This document shows positions 17,918-26,282 of a DNA stretch of 64,000 bases, piece after piece. Numbering within the stretch: the stretch's first letter is position 1; every line of letters begins with the position of its first letter. The notes beneath the pieces were generated by a model. It was not told the DNA's origin and made no database searches. It was given only the letters and a program-made list of their open reading frames with translations. The position numbers and the translations under genes are program-made. The DNA comes from an uncultured Saprospiraceae bacterium (GTDB taxonomy: Bacteria; Bacteroidota; Bacteroidia; Chitinophagales; Saprospiraceae), in the NCBI GenBank assembly GCA_937942435.1, contig CALDEM010000019.1, positions 1-64,000 on the forward strand. The letters run 5' to 3'.

Positions 17918-18898
17918 ATGAATAACAAACTGAAAAGGTGGAAGGCACTATGGCACCCTGATAGATACCATGGTTGGGGACGCACCAAAAGTTATTTTGA
18001 AGGTTGGTATTTTAAAATGGTCAATGCGGATGAGTCCTTGGCCTTTTCTCTGATCCCAGGTATATCTATGGATGCTCATGGTGTGAGCCATGCTTTTATA
18101 CAAATGATAGACGGGACGGAAGGTAAGGCGTATTATGAACGCTATGATGCCTCAGCGTTTGCACCAAGAGAAGACCGATTTGAAGTAAGGGTAGGGCAGA
18201 GTAGGTTTTCAGATCAAGAGATCATAATCGATTTGCCTCAGATCAAAGGTCATATCAAAATTGTAAATCCGACTCCATGGCCATCTGAGCTTGGTGCACC
18301 GGGTGTGATGGGTTGGTACTCTTTTGTACCGATGATGCAGTGTTATCATGGTGTGGTCTCATTAGATCATAAGTTGAGCGGCGGTGTCAATTATAAAGGC
18401 ACAGATTATAATTTTGATGGAGGTATCGGTTACATCGAGAAGGATTGGGGGACATCGTTTCCTAAGTGCTGGATATGGATGCAGAGCAACCACTTTGACA
18501 AGTTAGATCGCAGTGTATCCTTGATGGCTTCAGTGGCACACATCCCTTGGATGGGTAGATATTTTATTGGCTTCTTGGTAGCCATGTGGATAGATGATAG
18601 ACTATATAAGTTTACCACTTATACAGGTGCTAAGATGACGTCTTCTCTGGATGATGATCACGTCTATTTACAATTTAAACAAGGTAGAAAGCACATCGAG
18701 ATCACCGCGAAAAGAGGTCCAACCGCAGAGCTCATATCTCCCATCGTAGGTGAGATGGCAGGTAAGGTCAATGAAAGTTTGGCTGCAGTCCTACATGTAA
18801 AACTGATGGAAGGAGGCAATGTGATATACGAAGGAAACGGTCGTAACGCGGGTCTCGAAGTGGCAGGAGATGTTTCAATATTACTGACTGATCAATAG
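17918..18898 (+). CDS. tocopherol cyclase-like protein
   Basis: This 326-residue protein is of the tocopherol-cyclase family. Hallmarks are LWHPDRYHGWG, YFEGWYFKMV, a central GWYSFVPMMQCYHGVVSL and IGYIEKDWGTSFPKCWIWMQSNHF. Plant and cyanobacterial members close the chromanol ring of vitamin E. Bacterial relatives occur where no vitamin E is known, so the substrate here may be another prenyl-quinone or a lipid. No homogentisate pathway gene is in the window. Its stop is immediately followed by the ATG of the next gene (no intergenic base). Confidence 0.82.
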   Translation: MNNKLKRWKALWHPDRYHGWGRTKSYFEGWYFKMVNADESLAFSLIPGISMDAHGVSHAFIQMIDGTEGKAYYERYDASAFAPREDRFEVRVGQSRFSDQEIIIDLPQIKGHIKIVNPTPWPSELGAPGVMGWYSFVPMMQCYHGVVSLDHKLSGGVNYKGTDYNFDGGIGYIEKDWGTSFPKCWIWMQSNHFDKLDRSVSLMASVAHIPWMGRYFIGFLVAMWIDDRLYKFTTYTGAKMTSSLDDDHVYLQFKQGRKHIEITAKRGPTAELISPIVGEMAGKVNESLAAVLHVKLMEGGNVIYEGNGRNAGLEVAGDVSILLTDQ

Positions 18899-19573
18899 AT
18901 GGCAATAACTATACATAAAGCTATGGTTGTCGCCGGGCTGATCAACTATTATGATGATTTACTTTATGATTATCCCAAGGGTATAACCGTCAAGCAAAGA
19001 CTGAGTAAGATAGCGGATCGATTATGGCAGGCTTATCAATATGACAATTCAGAAGTTCTTAATCAGATCAATAATTATAATCCAAAATACCTCAGCAGAT
19101 CATGGTCGGCTATAAAAACAGAAGGCTTCAAGGAATATGATGCTTATGCTACTGTCGCCAACGAATATGGATTCAAGTCTTGGACAGAAGTGCCCGATAC
19201 AGCTATTGATCTCACATTTGAAAAAGCGATAGATACTTTATTAGCAGGAGATTTAAAACAGTTAGAAAGTCTACTAAAAGAAGATCCTGCTCTTGTAGAA
19301 AAGAGAAGTCCCTACGCACACCAAGCTACACTATTGCATTATGTGGGATCCAATGGTGTCGAGCTATATCGACAAGTAGTACCCTCTAATCTTGTTGATT
19401 GTATGACGATATTGTTACAACATGGAGCTGATCATACTGCTACAATGCCTGTATATGGAGGACAGTATACAATGATAGAATTGCTTACAACCAGTGCTCA
19501 TCCTAAAGCAGCTGGGTTGTTAGATGAGATGGTAAGTGCTTATGAACTCTTTGAAAGTAAGTTGGCTGAGTGA
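18899..19573 (+). CDS. ankyrin-repeat-like protein
   Basis: This 224-residue soluble protein begins directly after the previous stop codon, a strong sign of translational coupling. Residues about 115-210 resemble two or three ankyrin repeats: ALLAGDLKQLESLLKEDPALV-type helices (FEKAIDTLLAGDLKQLESLL), then TLLHYVGSNGVE, and CMTILLQHGADHTATMPVYGG. The N-terminal 100 residues are helical and match nothing I know. Ankyrin repeats mediate protein-protein contacts, so a partner among the preceding genes is conceivable. It ends the plus-strand series that started at 13129. Confidence 0.65.
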   Translation: MAITIHKAMVVAGLINYYDDLLYDYPKGITVKQRLSKIADRLWQAYQYDNSEVLNQINNYNPKYLSRSWSAIKTEGFKEYDAYATVANEYGFKSWTEVPDTAIDLTFEKAIDTLLAGDLKQLESLLKEDPALVEKRSPYAHQATLLHYVGSNGVELYRQVVPSNLVDCMTILLQHGADHTATMPVYGGQYTMIELLTTSAHPKAAGLLDEMVSAYELFESKLAE

Positions 19574-19603
19574 GAAAGAGTCCGTGGTTTTCAAGTCAAT
19601 GAA

Positions 19604-22357
19604 TCAAAAGATTTTAGGTAGGGATAATAAGACCCTTGTACCGTTTGGTTTGTTGTGTTCATCATATTTGTCTATGATCTTCGCGTGACCACCTAAGTTG
19701 CTCAGTTCGTTATTGAGTCTGATTCTATCTTCATTAATTTTAATGCCAAATGATTTGCGCTTAGTAGCACTTTTCGATTTTATCGCTTTTGACTTCTCAC
19801 GACCTATGCCGTTGTCATCGATGCTAAGTACAATGTGGTCCTTATCCTGTGCTACTTCTATTTGTAGTTTTCCTTCACGATCTTCTAAGTGCATGAGTCC
19901 ATGCCAAATGGCATTCTCAACATATGGTTGCAACAAAAGTGGAGGTATTTGTATGGCATTGATATCTATACCTTCATTCACATGGACAGAATAGAAGAAT
20001 TGTTTGCTAAATCTCATTTGCTCCATATGAATATAATTTTGAAGCGTATCTAATTCTTCCTTTATACTTAAACTCTTTCGTTTTGAAAATTCTAAGGTTT
20101 TCCGCACCAGCTTTGAAAATTTGGCGAGATACTCTGAAGCTTCTTGTGGCTTATTGTTTAAGATGTAGTGATCAATCGAATTTAGAGAGTTGAATAAGAA
20201 GTGCGGATTCATCTGACTGCGCAAAGCTTCGAGTTTTACTTCTGCTAATTCTTGTTGAAAATACGATCTCAGTTGTTCTTCTTCTCTGACTTTTTTTATC
20301 CTGTATCGATATGCCAGATAGATCAATGCAAGGAGTCCGCAAGCTATCAATATCTTAAACCATACAGTTTCCTTTAATTTAGCCTCAATGTCTATAGTCA
20401 CTTTCTGATCTGATAATGACCACAAGCCTCCTTGTCTTTTTGCCCTTACTTCAAAATCATAAGTGCCAGGAGGTACATTTGTATAGGAAGCTATGTTGTC
20501 TTGTCGACCATTGATCCATATGCCATCATAGCCAACCAGCTTGTACTGAAATTCTAAATTTCCAGTATGCGTTTGTTCTAGTGCTGAATAATTTATAGAA
20601 AAGTAATCTTCATCTGCACCTAAAGTGTAGTCAATAGGCTCATCTACATGATGAGATATTAGCTTTGAGTCATCATATACTTCAATCTCGCAAACGTAAG
20701 GTTGTAATTTGTTTGTCTGTTCATTGATGTCATCTGGATGAAAGTATACAAATTGATTTCCTGTACTTGCGAATATTGAATTATCCGAAAAAGCCTTTAA
20801 CAAACCACTCTTAGTCCAGTCAGAAGTTAAAAGCCCATGTCTTTGATTGTATTTTGTGTAGCTATTGTCTTCCTGACTGTATTTGATGAGGCCATCAGCA
20901 CTGCAAAGCCAGATATGCTCATTGTGGTCAATATGAACAGAGGATATCTCGCTCAGATCAGTATCCTCCAAAAAAAGATCTACGGATATTCCTGATGTTT
21001 TATCATGTATAACTAAAGTGTCATGGTTAGACTGCCAAGAATATGATTGTTCAGAAGTTTCTGAATTGCTCCATACATCTTGATTATATTCTGTAGACAA
21101 GCGTGTAGATAGGGTCTCAGCATCCCACTCATAGACTTGTTTTAGGTTATCCAAGAGTAATATTTTCTGGTCTGCTATTTTTTTGACTTTTATAATTGAA
21201 TTAGAACGCTTTCTTAATAAGACACTCTTTAAATCACCAGTCAAGAATTGATTGTGCTGATTAGAATATTTTGATAATACTCCTCCTGTGATCATATAGA
21301 TGGCCTCCTTTCCATCAGGATACATCCATACAGTCGGTACAGAGCTTGCATTATAACCGCCATGACGTCTGTTAAAGTCGAAAAACTTCTTTTGCTTGAT
21401 GTCAAAGATTTTCAAATCTCTACTACCGATTAGGATGAAGTTCTCTTCAAGTTGAATATGAGAAAGTATGAAGTTGGCATCTTCTCTTATCGTTTTATAA
21501 GGAGGTTCATAGCGGTATGATGCCCAAGACTTATCTATAGTATTAAATCTTACAAGTCCATTTCCATAAGTGCTGATCCAGATGTCACGACCGATCTGTA
21601 TGTGATCATGAAAAGCAAAACTATCGTCACTTTTTAACTTCGCCAGTCCATCGCGAGCGATCGGTCTGTAAAAGTCGTATGTGCTATCTGTCATCTTAAT
21701 GTGAAACATACCTTGTTTAGAACAAACCCATATCTTCTCTCGATCAAAGGGATCAGATTGGATCAGTCGTGCTGTATGCTTTAAGCCTGACACGCCAGCC
21801 ACATTCGCTGGCATCTCAAAGAACACACTGACGTCTTGCTCTTCTCTGTTGTATTCGTATATGATGCCATTATGATCAGCGAGTAATACGCGACCATCGT
21901 GATGCTCATAGCTGCTCCAGATATTTAATTCTCTCGATTGAGCATAAGGCCAAGTCACTTGTTCGATCTTGTGCGTGGTGCTTTTCGGAGCATATCGATG
22001 GAGTGGTTTGTCATGATCTCCAAGATAGATCTGACCATCTATCATGAACATCCTTCTAAACTCTCCATAGTTCTGTGGCGTAGTGGCAGTTTGCAAAAAG
22101 CTGACACCATCAAACCTGACAAGCCCTTCAGATGTACTCATCCATAGCAGGCCTTCTTCATCTTTAATGATTGCGTGTGCCCAGCCAGGGAAGCCAGCAG
22201 AGCCACCCCAATCCAAAAACCTAGAATCAATCACATGGTTTAAGTTAGCTTGATCTCTTGTTTGAGCAAAAAGTGAAGCGTACGAGCATTGAAATGTAAT
22301 TGCCCAGATGACGAAGAGGCAAGCATTGTACAATTGAGACTTGCGATAATGAATCAA
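19604..22357 (-). CDS. large sensor kinase: Reg_prop propeller, Y_Y_Y domain, LytS-type kinase
   Basis: This 917-residue protein has an N-terminal signal peptide/anchor (about 10-31) and a long periplasmic part with WxSTxEGLVRFDG-type Reg_prop propeller blades (for example LLWMSTSEGLVRFDG and IWLCSADGLIKYS). A Y_Y_Y domain follows (about 575-655: FQYKLVGYDGIW, YTNVPPGTYDFEVRAK), then one membrane helix near 664-687. The His_kinase module has H719 in SQMNPHFLFNSLNSID and the N-box LLQPYVENAIWHG. It phosphorylates a LytTR regulator in related systems, but none is adjacent; the only one in the window is at 319-1005. It is therefore an orphan kinase here. Confidence 0.9.
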   Translation of the reverse strand: MIHYRKSQLYNACLFVIWAITFQCSYASLFAQTRDQANLNHVIDSRFLDWGGSAGFPGWAHAIIKDEEGLLWMSTSEGLVRFDGVSFLQTATTPQNYGEFRRMFMIDGQIYLGDHDKPLHRYAPKSTTHKIEQVTWPYAQSRELNIWSSYEHHDGRVLLADHNGIIYEYNREEQDVSVFFEMPANVAGVSGLKHTARLIQSDPFDREKIWVCSKQGMFHIKMTDSTYDFYRPIARDGLAKLKSDDSFAFHDHIQIGRDIWISTYGNGLVRFNTIDKSWASYRYEPPYKTIREDANFILSHIQLEENFILIGSRDLKIFDIKQKKFFDFNRRHGGYNASSVPTVWMYPDGKEAIYMITGGVLSKYSNQHNQFLTGDLKSVLLRKRSNSIIKVKKIADQKILLLDNLKQVYEWDAETLSTRLSTEYNQDVWSNSETSEQSYSWQSNHDTLVIHDKTSGISVDLFLEDTDLSEISSVHIDHNEHIWLCSADGLIKYSQEDNSYTKYNQRHGLLTSDWTKSGLLKAFSDNSIFASTGNQFVYFHPDDINEQTNKLQPYVCEIEVYDDSKLISHHVDEPIDYTLGADEDYFSINYSALEQTHTGNLEFQYKLVGYDGIWINGRQDNIASYTNVPPGTYDFEVRAKRQGGLWSLSDQKVTIDIEAKLKETVWFKILIACGLLALIYLAYRYRIKKVREEEQLRSYFQQELAEVKLEALRSQMNPHFLFNSLNSIDHYILNNKPQEASEYLAKFSKLVRKTLEFSKRKSLSIKEELDTLQNYIHMEQMRFSKQFFYSVHVNEGIDINAIQIPPLLLQPYVENAIWHGLMHLEDREGKLQIEVAQDKDHIVLSIDDNGIGREKSKAIKSKSATKRKSFGIKINEDRIRLNNELSNLGGHAKIIDKYDEHNKPNGTRVLLSLPKIF

Positions 22358-22548
22358 TGCAGCTGTATTCTTTATGTTGACGACCGAATCTTTATGATCA
22401 GTCTAAGATGATTTTTCAATCAACGTCTATTCTATTGTTCCACTTTTGTATGCATTATCATACATGCTAACTATCATGATTCTCGTGATAGGCCACTATC
22501 AATGTGATGATAGGGAAGCGATAAAAGATAGATCGAAATCGAGTATGA

Positions 22549-22899
22549 CTACTCCGCCTTCGTCCCCTTCAGCGGTAGGGACATGCCTTCTACTGATACT
22601 GTACCAGTTATAGTGTCTCCATCAAACTCTCCGGATACACTGCACATGAATCCTTGGACATTCATCTTAAAAGTGATGTCATCGCCATCGATCTCTATGT
22701 TTGTTAATGGGATCGTGATACCTTGAGAAGTCATAGATCCTTTATATTCTCCAGCTTCTTCTTTTAAGATCATCGTACCTTTATAAGACATGTCTGGAGC
22801 TTCAACCTCATAGTTCCAAGTGCCAAGGTGATCACTAACAATTGCGGTGTCATTGATAGGTAATAGAAAAAATCCGATAATTGCGATAAGAGTTGTCAT
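22549..22899 (-). CDS. small exported beta-rich protein of unknown function
   Basis: This 116-residue protein has a hydrophobic N-terminus (TTLIAIIGFFLLPI) serving as a signal peptide or anchor. A compact region of alternating beta strands follows: GTWNYEVEAPDMSYKGTMIL, GEYKGSMTSQGITIPLTNI, and GDTITGTVSVEGMSLPLKGTK. Many Bacteroidota exported proteins carry a similar 90-residue beta domain, sometimes fused to hydrolases, with G-x-W pairs reminiscent of lipocalin-like barrels. I cannot name the family. It stands alone between the orphan kinase (191 bp downstream) and the monooxygenase-like lipoprotein (55 bp upstream), on the same strand as both. Confidence 0.65.
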   Translation of the reverse strand: MTTLIAIIGFFLLPINDTAIVSDHLGTWNYEVEAPDMSYKGTMILKEEAGEYKGSMTSQGITIPLTNIEIDGDDITFKMNVQGFMCSVSGEFDGDTITGTVSVEGMSLPLKGTKAE

Positions 22900-22954
22900 A
22901 TGCTTGTTGTTCTAATATTTACGTAAGTGAATGTAAAAAGATTATCTGATTTTA

Positions 22955-24316
22955 TCAATCGGTATAATAGGCACCAAATAAAATCATCATCTCATCTTCG
23001 CTCAATAATCCAAATCTCAAGGTCTTATCTGTATCGTTGTCATAAGTAGCGCGAGATCTTAAACCCTGACCTTTTTCTAATGTGATCGGTGGGTCAAAAG
23101 TCACTAATGGCGGGTGCTCCCAGTCATTAGTAAAGTAGACCTGCTCTCCATCTCGATCACCACCTTCGATAAATATCTCATATGTCATCATGTGCTCATG
23201 CGCATGCGAGGTCAATTGAAACACATGGATGCGCTCATCAAATGTGCTCACCCTCTCTTCAGTCGTTATCTGACCAGCTGGCAAGAGTATATCTTGATAA
23301 CTTTCAAAAAGATTTTCTGCCACTTTGCTGACTTGACTCTTGGGTATCGTATGTAGATTGATGGATACCTCTCCTACATGTACATCATCTGTTCTGTTGA
23401 CATAATGTGAGTTAAGATCGAAGCCCGCATCGGCAGGGATCCTGAGTGCCACCCCATCTGGAAACTGATAATCACTATCTCTCAACTGAGTACCAAAGAC
23501 AAATCTCTGATTGAGTACAGAGGCGATCGTAAATAAGTTAGGTGAACCATCTTTATTATAATAGTCTCTATACACTTCTTGTGCGGGACGATCGCCCTGA
23601 GGATAGTCATATAGTATCATGTGGTGACTACCTTCTCTCATACCGATCTCGACTCTGTTGACATATATTTCTTGATCGTTGCCAAGTGGTGTGAAGTATA
23701 AGAACTCTCGTTCGCTCTGTGGCTCGATATCAAATGGCCCAAGTTGCAGCTGATGACCCGATACCGGCGCCTCCAATCTCTCATAGTCGCCCACGGGTAT
23801 CTCAAACCGATCTGTATCTTCTAATAAAGCAACGTCTACGACCTGACCAGTATCTGGCGCACCTGCTATGATCCATTCGCTAACAAAGCGAAGCTCTCCA
23901 TTGGTCAGGGATCTCCCACCTTGGGGCATCAACGCACCATAGTCAGGATGATCATCATAATAGTGCGCATAGTCGGGATAGTTAATCTTCTCCCACAAGA
24001 AGCTCGTATATACTGATTGTAGCCCTTTGGTTCCGACTCGCTGCAGTTCATCTCTTTGGGCGGCGGTATTTTTAGGATCTTTCTGTGTCAGCTCAGCGTA
24101 AGACACATCGCTAGTCAGGATCAGATCAGACTGTTTTGCCTGACTGGTCCCTGCTTGATGGCACGACGTACAGTTCTTATCCCAGATCTCTGTTTGTATG
24201 ATCTGGTAAGTGCTGAGCTGATCAAGGATGGGTTCTTCTGTCATTCCTGTTGGATCATCGCCACATGCTACTACACATAAGAGTAAGATCGCTGTCGCAA
24301 ATAGGTAATACTTCAT
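22955..24316 (-). CDS. lipoprotein with cytochrome c motif and PHM-like copper monooxygenase domain
   Basis: This 453-residue protein has the lipobox CVVAC near residue 18, so it is a lipoprotein. An N-terminal haem-binding CTSCH lies in WDKNCTSCHQAG (about 50-55), with MPQGG further on as a possible axial Met. The C-terminal half resembles the type II copper, ascorbate-dependent monooxygenases (PHM). It has GMREGSHHMILYDYP, LNSHYVNRT and LTSHAHEHMMTYEIF, which supply the two copper-site histidine sets. It could hydroxylate an organic substrate outside the cell with electrons through the haem. The exact reaction is unknown. Copy number of such proteins is often high in Saprospiria. Confidence 0.75.
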   Translation of the reverse strand: MKYYLFATAILLLCVVACGDDPTGMTEEPILDQLSTYQIIQTEIWDKNCTSCHQAGTSQAKQSDLILTSDVSYAELTQKDPKNTAAQRDELQRVGTKGLQSVYTSFLWEKINYPDYAHYYDDHPDYGALMPQGGRSLTNGELRFVSEWIIAGAPDTGQVVDVALLEDTDRFEIPVGDYERLEAPVSGHQLQLGPFDIEPQSEREFLYFTPLGNDQEIYVNRVEIGMREGSHHMILYDYPQGDRPAQEVYRDYYNKDGSPNLFTIASVLNQRFVFGTQLRDSDYQFPDGVALRIPADAGFDLNSHYVNRTDDVHVGEVSINLHTIPKSQVSKVAENLFESYQDILLPAGQITTEERVSTFDERIHVFQLTSHAHEHMMTYEIFIEGGDRDGEQVYFTNDWEHPPLVTFDPPITLEKGQGLRSRATYDNDTDKTLRFGLLSEDEMMILFGAYYTD

Positions 24317-24536
24317 ATCAGCTAAGGATTAGATAGGTTAAGATATGATTATAACGCGATTAAGTGGCTGGATGTATATAGATCCCATTTTAGATATATT
24401 ATTATAATGTCTAATATCATTTTGTTATCCCCTTGATTACCTCTTTCTTTGCATACTTATTTGCATTTCATGTGGGATAATCGATATCTCATTGAACTTT
24501 GTGAAGCCCCAACCATTACTTACAAAACGATTTGCC

Positions 24537-25472
24537 ATGAGCGAGATTAAAAATTGTGTCATTATAGGAAGCGGACCCGCAGGATATACAGCTGCCATCT
24601 ATGCAGCCCGCGCAGGGATGACACCTGTACTATATACCGGTCCTGAACCAGGTGGTCAGTTGATGATCACTACAGACGTAGAGAACTATCCGGGATACCC
24701 CGATGGCATCATGGGACCGGCGATGATGGATGAGTTTAAGAAGCAGGCTGAGCGTTTTGGAACAGTCGTTAATTATGAGATGATCTCTAAGGTTGACTTT
24801 ACAGGACCAGTACATAAGATATGGACAGAGTCAGAAGAAGAAGTACAAGCGCATACCGTAGTGATATCGACAGGAGCAAGTGCCAAGTGGTTAGGCCTAG
24901 AGTCTGAAGAAAGGTTGATGAATAAAGGTGTATCTGCTTGTGCCGTATGTGATGGTTTCTTCTTTAAGGGACTTGAGGTTATCCTTGTTGGAGGAGGAGA
25001 TACTGCAGCGGAAGAAGCTACCTATCTCGCCAAGTTATGTCCTAAGGTACATATGCTTGTCCGTCGTGATGAGATGCGTGCCTCTAAGATCATGCAACAA
25101 CGCGTCCATGACGCTGAGAATATCGAAGTACACTGGAATACTGAAACCGTCGAAGTACTTGGTGATGATGAAGTAACAGGCGCTAAGGTTAAAAACCGGG
25201 TAACTGGTGAAGTATCAGAAATCAAAGCTAGCGGTTTCTTTGTAGCGATAGGACACAAGCCTAACACAGGCATATTTAAACCATGGTTGGACATGGATGA
25301 GACGGGCTATTTAATCGTAGAACCGGGTACTTCAAAAACTAAGATCGAAGGTGTATTTGCCTCTGGTGATGCGGCAGATAAAGTCTATCGACAAGCAGTT
25401 ACTGCTGCAGGTACCGGCTGTATGGCCGCACTCGATGCGGAGCGCTACCTCGTTGAGAAGGGAGTGATATAG
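24537..25472 (+). CDS. trxB: thioredoxin reductase
   Basis: This 311-residue FAD/NADPH enzyme reduces thioredoxin. The FAD-binding motif GSGPAG is at 11-16, the redox-active pair C135-A-V-C138 lies in GVSACAVCDGFF, the NADPH site is GGGDTAAEEA, and the C-terminal FAD motif is FASGDAAD. The start is the ATG at 24537. A TTG 45 bp earlier would add residues not found in the family. It is transcribed alone, divergent from the monooxygenase-like gene across 220 bp. It is followed by a repeat-rich gap. Confidence 0.95.
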   Translation: MSEIKNCVIIGSGPAGYTAAIYAARAGMTPVLYTGPEPGGQLMITTDVENYPGYPDGIMGPAMMDEFKKQAERFGTVVNYEMISKVDFTGPVHKIWTESEEEVQAHTVVISTGASAKWLGLESEERLMNKGVSACAVCDGFFFKGLEVILVGGGDTAAEEATYLAKLCPKVHMLVRRDEMRASKIMQQRVHDAENIEVHWNTETVEVLGDDEVTGAKVKNRVTGEVSEIKASGFFVAIGHKPNTGIFKPWLDMDETGYLIVEPGTSKTKIEGVFASGDAADKVYRQAVTAAGTGCMAALDAERYLVEKGVI

Positions 25473-25895
25473 GATGCGCTTGTGTCCTGAAGTGCTTAGG
25501 TGTCTATGTTTTTAGGTGCTTATGTGCCTTTTTCAATTTATAGTGTTTGAACTTGAACTTGACACTTGAGTTTGAACTTCTTGTAGGAACAAGTGCCTAT
25601 GTGCTTATGTCTTAAGTGCTTATGTCTTTTCGTTCCTCATGTTTTTAAGTATTAAACTGGACGCTTGAGTATGTCAACTCTTGAACTTGATGCGTGACAC
25701 TTGAGTTTGAACTTCTTGTAGGAACAAGTGCCTATGTGCTTCTGTTTTTAAGTGCTTATGTCTTTTCGTTCCTTATCTAAGTAGACTTGGCCTTTAAAAC
25801 CATCCATCTTCCCCAATTCTCATCGCTGACATCCTTCATAGTGATAAAAAAGTATGTAGATTAGCACCTCGTCAATAATGAAAAAAAGATAATAG
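25473..25895. repeat. gap with a duplicated ~80-bp element and GTGCTTATGT repeats
   Basis: GACACTTGAGTTTGAACTTC and the following 26 bases are identical at 25561-25606 and 25696-25741. The block AAGTGCTTATGTCTTTTCGTTCCT recurs at 25614-25637 and 25750-25773. The two copies are therefore offset by about 135 bp. The decamer GTG(C)(T/C)TATGT and variants appear at least five times in the gap. Each copy contains CTTG-TAGGAA-CAAG, a short hairpin. No reading frame or promoter is convincing. The composition (direct repeats of TTGAACTTGA and GTGCTTATGT) differs from all other gaps in the window. Confidence 0.7.
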
Positions 25896-26279
25896 ATGTC
25901 ATACTTGAAAAGCACTTTTTTTGTTGTCATTATAGCAGTAGGTTTGATCGCATGCGGAGGCAAGTCTGACGCGCCTTCGTCCAAGTCTTCATCATCCGCA
26001 AAAGCGACTGCCAAAGCATCTATGGGAGATGATGATAAGCCTGCAGTAAGTAATCGCAAAGGAAAACTCATCTATAAACAGTACTGCCAGTTATGTCACG
26101 GAGCCGATGGCAAGTTGGGCTTAAGTGGTGCTAAAGACTTGAGTATATCTGAGATAGATATGGAAGAGCGTATCAATCAGATCACCAATGGAAAAGGGAT
26201 GATGACGCCCTACAAAGACATCCTCAGCAAAGAGCAAATCCAGTCAGTAGCAGAATACCTGGACGAACTCATCAAGTAA
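25896..26279 (+). CDS. c-type cytochrome lipoprotein
   Basis: This 127-residue protein has the lipobox LIAC with C20, placing it on the envelope as a lipoprotein. A low-complexity Ser/Ala/Lys linker (about 22-50) precedes a class I cytochrome c domain. The haem motif is C64-Q-L-C67-H68 and the likely distal ligand is M102 or M103 in GKGMMTPYKD. It should transfer single electrons in the periplasm. Its stop is 3 bp before the TonB-dependent receptor start, so the two are co-transcribed. That link suggests a role in redox handling of whatever the receptor imports. Confidence 0.9.
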   Translation: MSYLKSTFFVVIIAVGLIACGGKSDAPSSKSSSSAKATAKASMGDDDKPAVSNRKGKLIYKQYCQLCHGADGKLGLSGAKDLSISEIDMEERINQITNGKGMMTPYKDILSKEQIQSVAEYLDELIK

Positions 26280-26282
26280 TAT

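Noticed and set aside
25820-26071. Minus-strand frame over the start of the cytochrome gene
   Set aside because: It is a shadow of the Ser/Ala/Lys linker of the cytochrome lipoprotein.
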